A stretch of 64,000 bases of DNA from JBDWFY01 sp965275915. GTDB lineage: Bacteria > Pseudomonadota > Alphaproteobacteria > Rhizobiales > Stappiaceae. Below, piece after piece: positions 15,841 to 25,186 of the stretch. The position numbers were made by a program, and so were the translations under genes. Below the pieces are notes generated by a model. It saw nothing but the letters and a program-made list of their open reading frames with translations. It was not told the DNA's origin and ran no database searches. Each line of letters starts with the position of its first letter. Position 1 is the stretch's first letter. The stretch lies in NCBI GenBank assembly GCA_965275915.1, contig CBDHYI010000008.1, positions 1,426,001-1,490,000 of the forward strand, read 5' to 3'.

Positions 15841-16823
15841 CGCCGCACCCTCCCAAGTCCCATCAATCTGCGGATTTGCGGCAGGGTTTCCTCGCCGGCG
15901 CTGAGCGGTAAAACCGGCATGCCAATCTCGTTCTGCCAGCTCAGAATCTCTGCCAATCGGCCTCTGGCCATATCGGCAACCGCCGTGTGCACGGATGTTG
16001 CGCCGGTATCGATCTGCGCCTGCAGGCTGCCGTCAGAGATTGTGAGGCGAATATTGTGAGGTAAGTCCGTGGCAATCGGATCGCTCACCAGGCACAGGAT
16101 CAGGTCGTTGCGACGGGCAAGATTGCTCATGTGCTTCCGTGTTTGCCCGTCAATTCCGGCAAAATCACTGATAATAATGATCAGGTGATTGCGGCGCGCA
16201 ATTCGGACGACCGATGACAACACGTGATTGAGAGGCAGGTCTTCTCCGGCAGGCGGGTCAACTGACAGGGACTGGTTTGCGCGCGAAACAGCCGATAACA
16301 GTCTGTCCAGTGAACGCCGGCTTCGTCTGGGCCGGAATTCAGCGATATGGTCGTCGCCAAATACGATGCCGCCAACCCGATCTCCCTGATCAGCGATGCG
16401 GAAGGCCGCCAACGCCGCCGTCTCCGCCGCCGTTACCGATTTCATGTTCAGTTTCGATCCGAAGAACATCGACAGCCGCTGGTCGACAACCAGCAGGGAC
16501 GGTTTGTCCCGCTCCTCGGTATAGACCCGCACATGGGGCGTGCCGGTCCGGGCTGTCACTTTCCAATCGATGGTTCTGGTGTCATCGCCCGGCAGGTAGT
16601 CACGCAATTCCTCAAAATTCAAACCCCGCCCCCTGAGGCGCGACGCATGCCGTCCGTTGAGGGCACTCCGGGCAGGCTGACGGGGCAGGAACCGAAGCGA
16701 TCGGGCTCGGCCTTCCAAACTGCGCAGATGGTCAAGATCGACATGGATGCGCGGATCGTTTACGGGACCGGGGGCCGGTTTTGCATGCAGTCCGGCACGT
16801 TGATATGCGGCACTGTCTTTCAC
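15837..16823 (-). CDS. DUF58 (VWA-like) protein
   Basis: 328 residues with the DUF58 hallmark GRGLNFEELRDYLPGDDTRT and IDWKVTARTGTPHVRVYTEE. A VWA-like fold follows (SLLVVDQRLSM, LIIIISDFAGID). DUF58 proteins act with MoxR AAA+ ATPases. No TM segment is seen, so it is probably cytoplasmic. It lies 10 bp after MoxR. Confidence 0.9.
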   Translation of the reverse strand: MKDSAAYQRAGLHAKPAPGPVNDPRIHVDLDHLRSLEGRARSLRFLPRQPARSALNGRHASRLRGRGLNFEELRDYLPGDDTRTIDWKVTARTGTPHVRVYTEERDKPSLLVVDQRLSMFFGSKLNMKSVTAAETAALAAFRIADQGDRVGGIVFGDDHIAEFRPRRSRRSLDRLLSAVSRANQSLSVDPPAGEDLPLNHVLSSVVRIARRNHLIIIISDFAGIDGQTRKHMSNLARRNDLILCLVSDPIATDLPHNIRLTISDGSLQAQIDTGATSVHTAVADMARGRLAEILSWQNEIGMPVLPLSAGEETLPQIRRLMGLGRVRR

Positions 16824-16833
16824 GATCCATTCC

Positions 16834-17832
16834 TCATGTCAGGGCGACCTGCGTTACGATTTCTTTGACGATGCGGTCCGGGGTGACGCCTGACCCTTCC
16901 GCTTCAAAGGAAAGTGTCAGCCGATGGCGAAGAACATCAGCTACGATTGCCCTGATATCCTGCGGGTCGACATAATCACGCTGGTGCAGCCAGGCATGCG
17001 TTCGGCCGCATTTGTCGAGGGCGAGGGAAGCGCGGGGGCTGGCACCAATCTCGATCCAGCGCGCCAGATCTTCCGAATAGCGGTCCGGCGTCCGCGTCGC
17101 ATAGACGAGGTCTGCCATGTAGCGTTCCATTGCGGGAGAGACATGAATCCGGGCTATTTCGTGCCGCGCGGAGAAAACGACGTTCTTTGAAACAGGGGCC
17201 GCGATCGGCTTGCTTTTCTCCCCGCTGCCGTGCGCTGACAATGCGGCTGTTTCTTCGTCTCTGACCAGGCGGATGACCTCGACTTCATCGTCAACGGTCG
17301 GATAAGAAATCAGAACATGCATCAAAAACCGATCCATCTGCGCTTCGGGCAGGGGATAGGTTCCCTCCTGTTCCACCGGGTTCTGTGTCGCCATTACCAT
17401 GAAGAGCGGCGCCATCTCATGGGTGGTTCCGGAGACCGTGACCTGCCGTTCTTCCATCGCCTCAAGGAGAGCCGCCTGAACCTTTGCGGGCGCGCGGTTG
17501 ATTTCGTCAGCAAGTACGAGATTGGCGAAAATCGGCCCGGGCTCAAACCGGAATGTGCCGGTGCCATCAGCCTGATGATAGACTTCCGTTCCCGTCACAT
17601 CGGAGGGCAGCAGGTCGGGCGTGAACTGTATTCTGCTGAATTCAGCGTCAAGATTCTTGGCCAGCGCCTTAATGGCCCGCGTCTTGGCCAGCCCCGGAAG
17701 ACCTTCAACCAACAGGTTGCCATTGGCAAGAAGTCCGATCAGCAGCCGTTCAACAACATATTCCTGGCCGATAATCGTCTGTGCGATTTTCGCTTTGAGA
17801 TCCAGAATTCCGGCAAGTGTTTCGGACGTCAT
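16834..17832 (-). CDS. moxR: MoxR-family AAA+ ATPase
   Basis: 332 residues. Walker A is GLPGLAKTRAIKAL, Walker B LVLADEINRAPAKVQAALLE, sensor 1 FMVMATQNPVEQEGTYPLPE, and the C-terminal lid contains TPDRYSEDLARWIEIGASPR. MoxR proteins are chaperone-like ATPases that work on VWA partners encoded beside them. It is first in the six-gene overlapped run that ends with the octaheme cytochrome. Confidence 0.95.
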   Translation of the reverse strand: MTSETLAGILDLKAKIAQTIIGQEYVVERLLIGLLANGNLLVEGLPGLAKTRAIKALAKNLDAEFSRIQFTPDLLPSDVTGTEVYHQADGTGTFRFEPGPIFANLVLADEINRAPAKVQAALLEAMEERQVTVSGTTHEMAPLFMVMATQNPVEQEGTYPLPEAQMDRFLMHVLISYPTVDDEVEVIRLVRDEETAALSAHGSGEKSKPIAAPVSKNVVFSARHEIARIHVSPAMERYMADLVYATRTPDRYSEDLARWIEIGASPRASLALDKCGRTHAWLHQRDYVDPQDIRAIVADVLRHRLTLSFEAEGSGVTPDRIVKEIVTQVALT

Positions 17833-18248
17833 GGCGATTGTTTTCTCCGGGCCTTGTTGTTCCGACCGGAAAAAGCGATTGATGTATCAATGCCGTTACT
17901 CCAGGGAAAATCACAGGAACGGGCAACCGCCAGACCATCGAAAACACCAGGAAACCGGTGACTGAACACCATGCCGATAAAAGTTGGATCATGACCTGTT
18001 GTCGGCGTTGCATATACAACAAGGATGTCAGCGCCGGCGCGACGGGGATGAGCGTCGTCTCGCGCATGCACAGCGCTTTCCTCAGCACCAAAATAAATGC
18101 AAGTCAGTCCGGCGATCATTCGGTAACGGAATACGGTCATATGCCATCCACCCTGAAGGCGTCGTTCTTCCCGGAACGACAGAGGCACAAAGACCGGGGC
18201 GCCGAAGGCCTTGCGGCACCCCGATCCCGCAGGTCGGTCAAGCGCAGA
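17833..18248. other. 416-bp gap between sulfatase and MoxR genes
   Basis: No gene can be supported. One minus-strand frame (17829-18188) would end with an ATGA overlap on MoxR and could be a 119-residue protein, but its translation has no recognisable domain and an odd composition, and a second overlapping frame is equally open. The stretch could hold the MoxR promoter. Confidence 0.4.
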
Positions 18249-19820
18249 TTACTGTGCGCCGCCGGGCGCTTTCAGTTTGTTCATGACCTTGTCTAAACTG
18301 AAGCTTGCTGCTTCCTGACGCGGTGGGAACTCCTGAAAAGTCTGCAGGAACTGCGCAACATAACTCTGCGCGGGAACCAGCAGGTAAGCTCGATCGATCA
18401 GCCAGTCATAGTACGTGTTGGACGTAACCGGGCCGCGTTCATAAGGATCCCGGCGCAGATTGATAATGAGCGGAACCCGCAATGCAACGAACGGCTCCAT
18501 CCAGGCGCGCAAGGTCGCTTCGGCTTTCTGCTCCATGAAGATCATTTTCCAATCAGCATAGCGCAACGCCGTCAGGTCGCCATCATCGGAGAAGTAGAAC
18601 ACCTCCTTACGCGGGCTTTCTTGTGTCTCTCCCGTAAGCAGTGGCAGAACGTTGTACCCGTCCAGATGAATCTTGTACTCACGTCCGATTGCCTGGACGC
18701 CGCCCTGCAGAAGTTGGTCTTTGATATCCGGAACCCCGGCTGCCGCGAGAAAAGTCGGCAGCCAATCCATGTGATGTACGATTTCGTTCGTAACGCTGCC
18801 AGCCTCGATTTTGCCCGGCCAGCGAACCATGGCCGGAACACGCCAGCCACCTTCCCAGTTCGTATTCTTCTCGCCCCGAAACGGTGTCATCGCCGCATCC
18901 GGCCATGTATTCATATGCGGACCGTTGTCAGTCGAATAAAAGACGATCGTGTTGTCGGCGATCCCCAACTCATCAACCAGATCAAGTAACTGGCCGACGT
19001 GACGGTCATGCTCGACCATGCCGTCGGAGTATTCGTCCTGACCGGATATTCCGCGCAACTCGTCTTTAACATGCGTTCTGAAATGCATCCGGGTCCCGTT
19101 CCACCAGACAAACCACGGAACGCCTTCCTCGGTCTTCCGCTGGATGAAATCGATAGCCGCCGCGATCGTTTCATCGTCGACGGTTTCCATGCGCTTTCTG
19201 GTGAGCGGACCGGTATCTTCGACCGTGCCGTCCGCAGAGGACTTGATAACGCCGCGCGGCCCGAACCGTTCCCGGAAGGCCGGGTCCTTCGGATAATCCT
19301 CGTTTTCCGGCTCTTCTTCCGCATTCAGATGATAAAGATTGCCGAGAAACTCATCGAATCCGTGATTTGTCGGCAGATGCTCGTCTTTGTCACCAAGGTG
19401 GTTCTTGCCGAATTGGCCGGTGGCATAGCCTTGCGCTTTCAGCAGCCCGGCAATCGTCGGATCTTCTTCCTGCATGCCCTCGTCCGCACCCGGAAGGCCG
19501 ACTTTTGAAAGACCTGTGCGGAAAACGCTTTGTCCCATGATGAAGGAAGACCGGCCGGCGGTGCAGGACTGTTCGCCATAATAGTCGGTAAATATGATGC
19601 CCTCATCGGCGACCCGGTCAATGTTCGGGGTCCTGTATCCCATCATGCCCCGCGTGTAGGCCGATATATTCGACTGCCCGATGTCATCTCCCCAAATGAC
19701 CAGAATATTGGGCTTTTCTGTTTCTTGTGACAGAACCTGAGTTGGCATCATGACAGCCAAACCGGCCGCCAAACATATGTGCGTTAATGACGTAATGTGT
19801 TGAGTCTTGAACAATGACAT
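18249..19820 (-). CDS. Arylsulfatase, formylglycine type
   Basis: 523 residues with a signal peptide (about 1-31, ending VLSQE). N-terminal metal site PNILVIWGDDIGQSN and the active-site motif GEQSCTAGRSSFIMGQ, in which Cys becomes formylglycine (C-x-A-x-R). Further metal and substrate residues: GKNHLGDKDEHLPTNHGFDE and YSTDNGPHMNTWPD. It should hydrolyse a sulfate ester in the periplasm. It lies upstream of the MoxR operon on the same strand. Its 5' end and upstream region are duplicated at 22195-22684. Confidence 0.93.
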   Translation of the reverse strand: MSLFKTQHITSLTHICLAAGLAVMMPTQVLSQETEKPNILVIWGDDIGQSNISAYTRGMMGYRTPNIDRVADEGIIFTDYYGEQSCTAGRSSFIMGQSVFRTGLSKVGLPGADEGMQEEDPTIAGLLKAQGYATGQFGKNHLGDKDEHLPTNHGFDEFLGNLYHLNAEEEPENEDYPKDPAFRERFGPRGVIKSSADGTVEDTGPLTRKRMETVDDETIAAAIDFIQRKTEEGVPWFVWWNGTRMHFRTHVKDELRGISGQDEYSDGMVEHDRHVGQLLDLVDELGIADNTIVFYSTDNGPHMNTWPDAAMTPFRGEKNTNWEGGWRVPAMVRWPGKIEAGSVTNEIVHHMDWLPTFLAAAGVPDIKDQLLQGGVQAIGREYKIHLDGYNVLPLLTGETQESPRKEVFYFSDDGDLTALRYADWKMIFMEQKAEATLRAWMEPFVALRVPLIINLRRDPYERGPVTSNTYYDWLIDRAYLLVPAQSYVAQFLQTFQEFPPRQEAASFSLDKVMNKLKAPGGAQ

Positions 19821-20144
19821 TACCGCCTCCCTATCCCGAGGATTGGCAACTATGCCAAGTATCGTCCGTGACCAGGCCAGTGGATCTAAAATACGTAATT
19901 CAAATTTTCAGTGGACGGTGCCCAGCATTAAAAATTGGCCTTTCTACATAACAGCACACCATCATGTCCGGTGGCAATATGGGTAAGGTTGACAGGAATA
20001 AACGCGGTTATTTCTCTTTTGGAACAAATCCTTGCAAGACGTGCACGACGAGATCACGTATCAGGGCCGCGTTGTTTCAGCCAGGATATATTCAGGTAGT
20101 ATTTCATATGGCTCTCCGAAATAAATACCCGGTGTGAACCAGCA
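19660..20144. repeat. Direct repeat A: sulfatase 5' end and upstream region
   Basis: This block, about 485 bp, covers the first 54 codons of the sulfatase and about 320 bp upstream. It recurs at 22195-22684 in the same orientation with about 90% identity by eye. Long exact stretches such as CCCGAGGATTGGCAACTATG are shared. Similarity fades towards 20144, where MITE family 2 begins. Confidence 0.85.
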
Positions 20145-20449
20145 CTAGAGCGAGTTGTGATTAGATTGATGCATTTGATGGTGGAAAATCGGTTCACTCG
20201 GTAAGGCGCGTCCCGTTGCGCGATGCGGCGCATCGGGCAAGGGGCGCAACGATGTCCGATGGGCCGATTTTCCCCACCCCTGAGAGGAAGAAACTGTTGC
20301 AAATCAATGGTGAATGGGCCGGGCCATTTTGCCCCCTGACTGCGTTGGTTTGCGCTTTTGGTGGGGTAGCACCACGGTACGCAAACCGTCTTGTCAGCGA
20401 CCAAAATGGCCTCGGTCAAATGCATCAATCTAATCACAACTCGCTCTAG
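20145..20449. mobile_element. MITE-like element with perfect 34-bp terminal inverted repeats (family 2)
   Basis: The first 34 bp (starting CTAGAGCGAGTTGTGATTAG) are the exact reverse complement of the last 34 bp. The 305-bp element has no credible gene. An inner stem is formed by GGAAAATCGG and CCGATTTTCC around a GC-rich core. That core (20204-20338) recurs, diverged, at 24026-24160. CTAG at both ends may be target plus end. The remaining 20450-20701 shows nothing recognisable. Confidence 0.82.
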
Positions 20450-20701
20450 ATTTGAGGTTTTGTCGCTCCGGCTGCCGGCCTGACTTCATGTGCTTGATTT
20501 GCTCATCCTTTGTCTGACCCGTGTTCGGAAATTCGACTTTGCAGCGGAACCCGAGGCTTCCGGAATTTTGTTGCAATGCTGGCAAGCCTGCAGGTTAAAC
20601 GTAGACCGACCCTTCGCCGCAATTTGAACGAACGTTAGAACGGCTCGTCAAAAGCTATCAAGATCACAGGTAGAATAGGCATTCAGGTCCCAACACCCTA
20701 T

Positions 20702-21850
20702 TCAGTTCGGACGCAGATAGTTGAGCCAGGCATCCATCCGGATCATGACTTTACGAATGACGTGCGTTGGCTGAACAGAGCCGGTGTAAATTGCGGCCGT
20801 TCCTCCGGCTCCTGCCGGGATTTGAACTGACGGAGCATCGTCAAGCTTTAGCACAACTCCCATCAGCTCATTTGGTCCGGTTAGCGAGCTCAAGGAAGGC
20901 AAGATACCGCTTGGCTGCAACTGGGCGCTGGCGTTCACCCGGATCACTTCGACCACTTTTGCGTTCAGGATTTTCCCGGGAAAGACGGCTAAAGTGATCT
21001 CGGCGGGCTGCCCGGCCTTCACGTGTCTAAGCCGCGTTTGAGGGATTGCTGCAGCAATCTGTTGTTGACCATCAGGGACAAACGCCATCCAGGATCTGAT
21101 CGCGAATTGGGTCACGCGCTGGCCGGGTTGAAGCGTCAAGGCAACGACATAGCCGTCTGTGGGAGCAGTCACCACCGTTTCCTTCAGATTGTATTCTGCG
21201 CTCTTGAGTTCGGCTTCGAGCCTGGCGACCGTGGTGTTTTTCCCATCGATTTCAGAGCCGTAAGCCAGCCTTGACTGTTCCGCGTTGGCGGCAGCGCGGC
21301 TGACAGCCGCTTCCGCCGCCACGAATGTCAACCGGCTCTGTTCGACATCGCTTTCGCTGAACGGCAGGCTCCGGTTTCCAGCAGCGCGGGCGTTTTCATT
21401 GGCGGTATTCAATCTGTCAAAATCGTCCTTTGCCCGATCCCGGACGGCCTCCGACTCGTCAAGCGCGGCTTCTGCGGCATCAAGAGCGGCTTTGAGCTGA
21501 GGAACAGACTGCCGCGCCTCCGCAAGGGCAGCACGTTTTTGATCGACCGTCGCCTGAAAGGGAACCGGGTCCAGCTTAAAAAGCACATCGCCTTCTTTGA
21601 GCGGAACAAGTGGCTTGGCGGGGACTTCGATCACTTCGCCGCTAACATTAGGCTGAACCTCAACAACAGGTTGATAAACCCGAATTGGGCCGGAAGGGGC
21701 GCCCCATTGCATCGGAATGAACAAAATGATGAAGAGGGCGGCCATCCAGATCACGGGTGACGCCTTCCAGAACGTATTGAAAGGGACGACTTTCCGGCGG
21801 ACCAGCAAAGATAGAAAGGCACAATAGCAAAGGGTCAGGAAGACGATCAT
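20702..21850 (-). CDS. yiaV: HlyD-family membrane-fusion protein (YiaV-like)
   Basis: 382 residues with two N-terminal TM helices (about 2-14, 32-48), a biotinyl-lipoyl half (QPNVSGEVIEVPAKPLVPLK), a long alpha-helical coiled coil (about 85-215), the second lipoyl half (VTAPTDGYVVALTLQPGQRV) and a beta-barrel (AEITLAVFPGKILNAKV). The partner DUF3302 gene overlaps its start by 4 bp, exactly the YiaW-YiaV pair known from enterics. Role unknown; probably an envelope export component. Confidence 0.88.
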   Translation of the reverse strand: MIVFLTLCYCAFLSLLVRRKVVPFNTFWKASPVIWMAALFIILFIPMQWGAPSGPIRVYQPVVEVQPNVSGEVIEVPAKPLVPLKEGDVLFKLDPVPFQATVDQKRAALAEARQSVPQLKAALDAAEAALDESEAVRDRAKDDFDRLNTANENARAAGNRSLPFSESDVEQSRLTFVAAEAAVSRAAANAEQSRLAYGSEIDGKNTTVARLEAELKSAEYNLKETVVTAPTDGYVVALTLQPGQRVTQFAIRSWMAFVPDGQQQIAAAIPQTRLRHVKAGQPAEITLAVFPGKILNAKVVEVIRVNASAQLQPSGILPSLSSLTGPNELMGVVLKLDDAPSVQIPAGAGGTAAIYTGSVQPTHVIRKVMIRMDAWLNYLRPN

Positions 21851-22092
21851 CGGGTCGGCTCCAGATCCTTTCCGGCGTTTGCAGGAGTGCCGTCAGCATA
21901 TGCCCAGATAAAAGCCAAAGGCATCAGGATGCCCAACGTCAAAGCACCCCAGTAGCCGCACACACGGACGGCGTCAGCCTTTGGATGGCCGCGGCCATCT
22001 GCAATGCGTCCAGGAGCGACTGCCAAAAACAACCACACGCCAACGGCGGTTAGTGCCAGGACAATCAAGACGAAGAGCGCGAAAAACATCAT
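21847..22092 (-). CDS. yiaW: DUF3302 inner-membrane protein (YiaW-like)
   Basis: 81 residues with two TM helices (about 3-27 and 45-66) around the conserved loop GHPKADAVRVCGYWGALTLG. DUF3302 proteins are consistently encoded next to a YiaV/YibH-type HlyD protein. The stop overlaps the HlyD start (ATGA). No independent function is known. Confidence 0.85.
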   Translation of the reverse strand: MMFFALFVLIVLALTAVGVWLFLAVAPGRIADGRGHPKADAVRVCGYWGALTLGILMPLAFIWAYADGTPANAGKDLEPTR

Positions 22093-22194
22093 CGGAAAAA
22101 TTCCTTGCTGCGCAAAAAGAGAACTGCCTCCGCAATTGGGAGTCCGTAGTTGCTGAGTTTTTCATCGGGGTCGGAGCCGGGAGTCTCACGCGTC

Positions 22195-22358
22195 CAGGCT
22201 GATGTATTCGACCGCCCGATGTCATCGCCCCAAATGACCAGAATATTGGGCTTTTCTGCTTTCCGTTACAGAAAATGAACTGGCATTATGACAGCTAAAC
22301 CAGCCACCAAACATATGTGCGTTAATGAAGTAATGTGTTGCGTCTTGAACAATGACAT
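22195..22358 (-). pseudogene. 5' remnant of sulfatase gene
   Basis: From the ATG at 22358 the frame reads MSLFKTQHITSLTHICLVAG, as in the intact sulfatase, then meets a stop after about 28 codons. After a local change the frame again gives EKPNILVIWGDDIGRSN, so the first metal site is still visible. The rest of the gene is absent. It is a decayed duplicate. Confidence 0.85.
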
Positions 22359-22684
22359 TACCGCCTCCCCTATCCCGAGGATTGGCAACTATGCCAAGTA
22401 TCGTCCGTGACCAGGCCAGTGGATCTAAAATACGTGATTCAAATTTTCAGTGGACGGTGCCCAGCATTAAAAATTGGCCTTTATACATAACAGCACACCA
22501 TCAGGCCCGGTGGCAATATGGGTAAGGTTGACAGGAATAAACGCGGTTATTTCTCTTTTGGAACAAATCCTTGCAGGACGTGCACGACGAGATCACGTAT
22601 CAGGGCGGCGTTGTTTCAGGCAGGATATATTCAGGTAGTATATCATCTTGGTCCCGGTAACGAATGCCCGGCGTTGAAGCATCA
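22195..22684. repeat. Direct repeat B: copy of sulfatase 5' region
   Basis: Copy of 19660-20144 about 2.54 kb away, same orientation. It retains the sulfatase start codon at 22358 and the upstream block but lacks the remainder of the gene. The two copies flank MITE family 2 and the yiaW-yiaV pair. Small differences include one extra C in the run near 22371. Confidence 0.85.
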
Positions 22685-23019
22685 GGCTGTTAGCCGGTGA
22701 ACTTTGATCTTCGATGCTTGATTGGACGGATTTTTGAGACCAAAACAAGTCGTTCGCGCCGACACCAAAGCACCGCTTTTCCCCGATGCGATCAGTGATC
22801 GCCTCGTAGCGATGCGGCTTATTTGAGACGTTTGCACCAATCTGTACAGATGAGCGAATGGCTGGACGAAACGGGCATCCGTCGAACCGCCAATCTGTTC
22901 CAACAGAGCGGAAAGCGGTTGTTCCTTGCGATAGAAACCAAGATCTGCGATCGGGACAAACCTGCCGTTTCCAAACCAGTTTCCAACGTTTGCTGTTGAC
23001 CGCATATCGGCAAGCGCTC
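22685..23019. other. 335-bp stretch with a possible coding relic
   Basis: A minus-strand frame here contains RFVPIADLGFYRKEQPLSAL and FVQPFAHLYRLVQTSQISRI, which look like relic or repeat-type open frames seen in many alphaproteobacterial intergenic regions. I cannot support a gene. It lies between direct repeat B and the toroid protein gene. Confidence 0.35.
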
Positions 23020-23970
23020 TCACGGTTTGACGCCAACCTTGTGTATCCCCGGTCGATAAGCGTTCAGGACGCGCAATCCCATCAAAGTGGTCCACCGGCT
23101 TGGCTGCCGTACCTCTTCCATCTTGAAATGCACCTTTCCGGTGCGGGCGGCTTGAACAGGCCAGCGGCCGTCGCGGCGGCGTTTCGATATCAAAACGTGC
23201 AGTGCGTCCTCCATCCGATCATCCCAAGGCGCACTCGCCGCCTGGAAATAGTCCAGACACCGCAAAATATTGTAGTACCATCGCGGCGGAAATGAGAATT
23301 GCAGGAAGTCCCTGCGGATGATTTCGCCGGTTCTGTCGGACTTGTAGAGGCGGTGAAGCAAGATGAACTCGCGTGCTGCGAAAGCCGCTTTTCGGAGCTC
23401 GCCAAGTCTGTACCGGTAGCCGTTGTCCGTATATTCCTGAATCCCTTCAAGCACCGATAGCGTTGAATGCAGAGAGCTATGCCGCGCACCTGAACGGTTG
23501 CTTCGGCAATTGAAACCTCCGTCCGCCATATGCTCGGTCAACAGAAAGTCCACAATCGACATAAGCTGTTCTTCCTGCATCCCAAAGTAGCTGGCATAGT
23601 TCAGCACCATGCCATTGACACACACATCGCTAGCACCATCGGCACGGGAACAGAGCACGCCACCGTCCGGGCCCTTCAGCGCGGCCAAAACGTCATGAAT
23701 ACTCTCCCGGGTCAGAGTGTGGTCTGGAGAGATAGCAAGTGTTTTCAGATCGAGCAGTGTGTAGTGGGTGCTCATCCATTGCGGTTGATAAAACCGCTCT
23801 CCCCAAGTGCCGTCATGATTGCGGTAGCTCAGAAACCGCTGGCCCCATCCTTCGACTGAAATTCGCGCCTGTATATCGGGACGGTCTTCATTAAGAAGAT
23901 CCCGGAATGTCTGGTACCGGATTGCCGGGTCGCCCTCGAGAAGCCAGTCAACGATTCCCCTATCAGTCAT
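23020..23970 (-). CDS. Alpha-toroid (prenyltransferase/squalene-cyclase fold) protein
   Basis: About 316 residues from MTDRGIVDWLLEGDPAIRYQ. The chain has repeated helix pairs with the toroid repeat pattern HDGTWGERFYQPQWMSTHYT, GPDGGVLCSR, MADGGFNCRSN and RRDGRWPVQ, each with the G-x-W/G-x-F motif of terpenoid cyclase and protein prenyltransferase toroids. No DxDD cyclase acid motif is visible, so enzymatic cyclisation is doubtful. The ATG at 23970 is preferred; a longer frame begins inside repeat 24026-24160. Confidence 0.8.
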   Translation of the reverse strand: MTDRGIVDWLLEGDPAIRYQTFRDLLNEDRPDIQARISVEGWGQRFLSYRNHDGTWGERFYQPQWMSTHYTLLDLKTLAISPDHTLTRESIHDVLAALKGPDGGVLCSRADGASDVCVNGMVLNYASYFGMQEEQLMSIVDFLLTEHMADGGFNCRSNRSGARHSSLHSTLSVLEGIQEYTDNGYRYRLGELRKAAFAAREFILLHRLYKSDRTGEIIRRDFLQFSFPPRWYYNILRCLDYFQAASAPWDDRMEDALHVLISKRRRDGRWPVQAARTGKVHFKMEEVRQPSRWTTLMGLRVLNAYRPGIHKVGVKP

Positions 23971-24025
23971 GCCACGAAGATGACACAGTGGTTCTGTTTC
24001 GGTTTGATCAGGGTCAAAGGCCGAC

Positions 24026-24160
24026 AAAGCGCGTCCCGAAGCACGATGCGGCGCATCGGGCAAGGGATGCAACGATGTTCTATGGACCGATTTTCACCAC
24101 CCACGAAAGAATGATCTTGTTGACAGATAGTCCCGAATGGGCCGGGCCATTTTGCCCCCG
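24026..24160. repeat. Core of MITE family 2, second copy
   Basis: The block from GCGCGTCCCG through GATGCGGCGCATCGGGCAAG to GGGCCGGGCCATTTTGCCCC aligns without gaps to 20204-20338. Similarity may extend to about 24195 on the right. The 34-bp ends of the other copy are not conserved here, so it is a diverged or truncated relative. Confidence 0.7.
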
Positions 24161-24206
24161 GCCCTGGCTCACCATCATGGTCTCGGTCGCCCTTCACGTG
24201 TCTCAT

Positions 24207-24962
24207 TCAAGGAAAATTCAGGCCGGGGGCAGCGCCTTTGACGGCATGGGGCTGATCTGCTGGCGGTATAACGTTAAACCGGTTTGTCAGCTGAAGAGGC
24301 AGATTGTATTTTCCGTCGCAATTGAAGGAGGGTCGATTCAGGCGCCGTGAGGATCGGAACGCTGGACTATCGCCGGAGGAGGGGGCTGCGCCGGCCATTG
24401 AGAACTGCGCCAGGAGAATGGCATCGAATTCGGTCTGCTCCCCGGCGCAATCGGCTATCAGGCGGTCGTGAAGATCAGGATCACCCGAACGCTTCGCCGT
24501 CAATGCATTGTCGCAATAGATACCGGTCAGCGTTGCGGGGACATTACGCTCTGCTACCAGCGCGTCGAACTCTGCCGCCATGCTTCCTGCCGCCGGCCGG
24601 AATGTATAGATCATCGCAAGAGCGTTGCCGCATTCCAGGCCAGCTTCAAACATCGCCGCATTCGGTCTCATAACCGGAATCGGCAAGGCGCGATCGGCTG
24701 CCTCGATTGCCGACCCGAAAGCCGAGCACGTAAACAGCATGCCGTCTGCACCAAATCCGCAGGCGTGATTGGCAAGGGCAAAAGTTCGGTTGTGAAGGTC
24801 CGGGGCGAGATCTTCGTCCGGGCGACGGTCTCTTTCCAGGCTTTCATCCAGGAGCGTCACGAGTTCCGCGTCCGGCCAGTGACGTTTGGCGGCTTCCTCA
24901 ATCGGGTCGATGGCCAGCCGTGTCGCGTGTATCAGCGCAATCCGCGGGGTGCATTCCGACAT
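24207..24962 (-). pseudogene. Asp/Glu/hydantoin racemase-family gene, 3' frameshift
   Basis: From the ATG at 24962 (after GAGGACAG) the frame reads CTPRIALIHATRLAIDPIEE and contains the two racemase cysteines, in GMLFTCSAFGSAI and TGIYCDN. After DAILLAQFSMAGAAP the sequence departs from the family and runs on to 24207. The alternative frame immediately after gives VPILTAPESTLLQLRRKI and stops at 24274, which is the expected C-terminus. A one-base change near 24340-24360 separates the two. Either a real frameshift or a sequencing error. Neighbouring TctA remnant suggests a decayed catabolic cluster. Confidence 0.75.
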
Positions 24963-25186
24963 CTGTCCTCGTTTGGTCTTGTGACCTTCAAAATTGGTGT
25001 TCATGCCCGCGGCTGCTGGACGTCATGAGATGTGTTGCCGCATCGATTGCCCTGTTTGCATTCGTTTTCGCGCGGTGAGTCAAAACAACTCCGGGATTGA
25101 TTCAGGCGGCCAGACTTCGTTGTGCGACTGCGTCGACGACACGTCGTCCGAAGACATCCGTATTGAGTTGCCCACCGATATCGCTG

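Noticed and set aside
17829..18188. Minus-strand 119-residue frame overlapping the MoxR start
   Set aside because: No recognisable domain, odd composition, and a competing open frame; the ATGA overlap alone is not enough.
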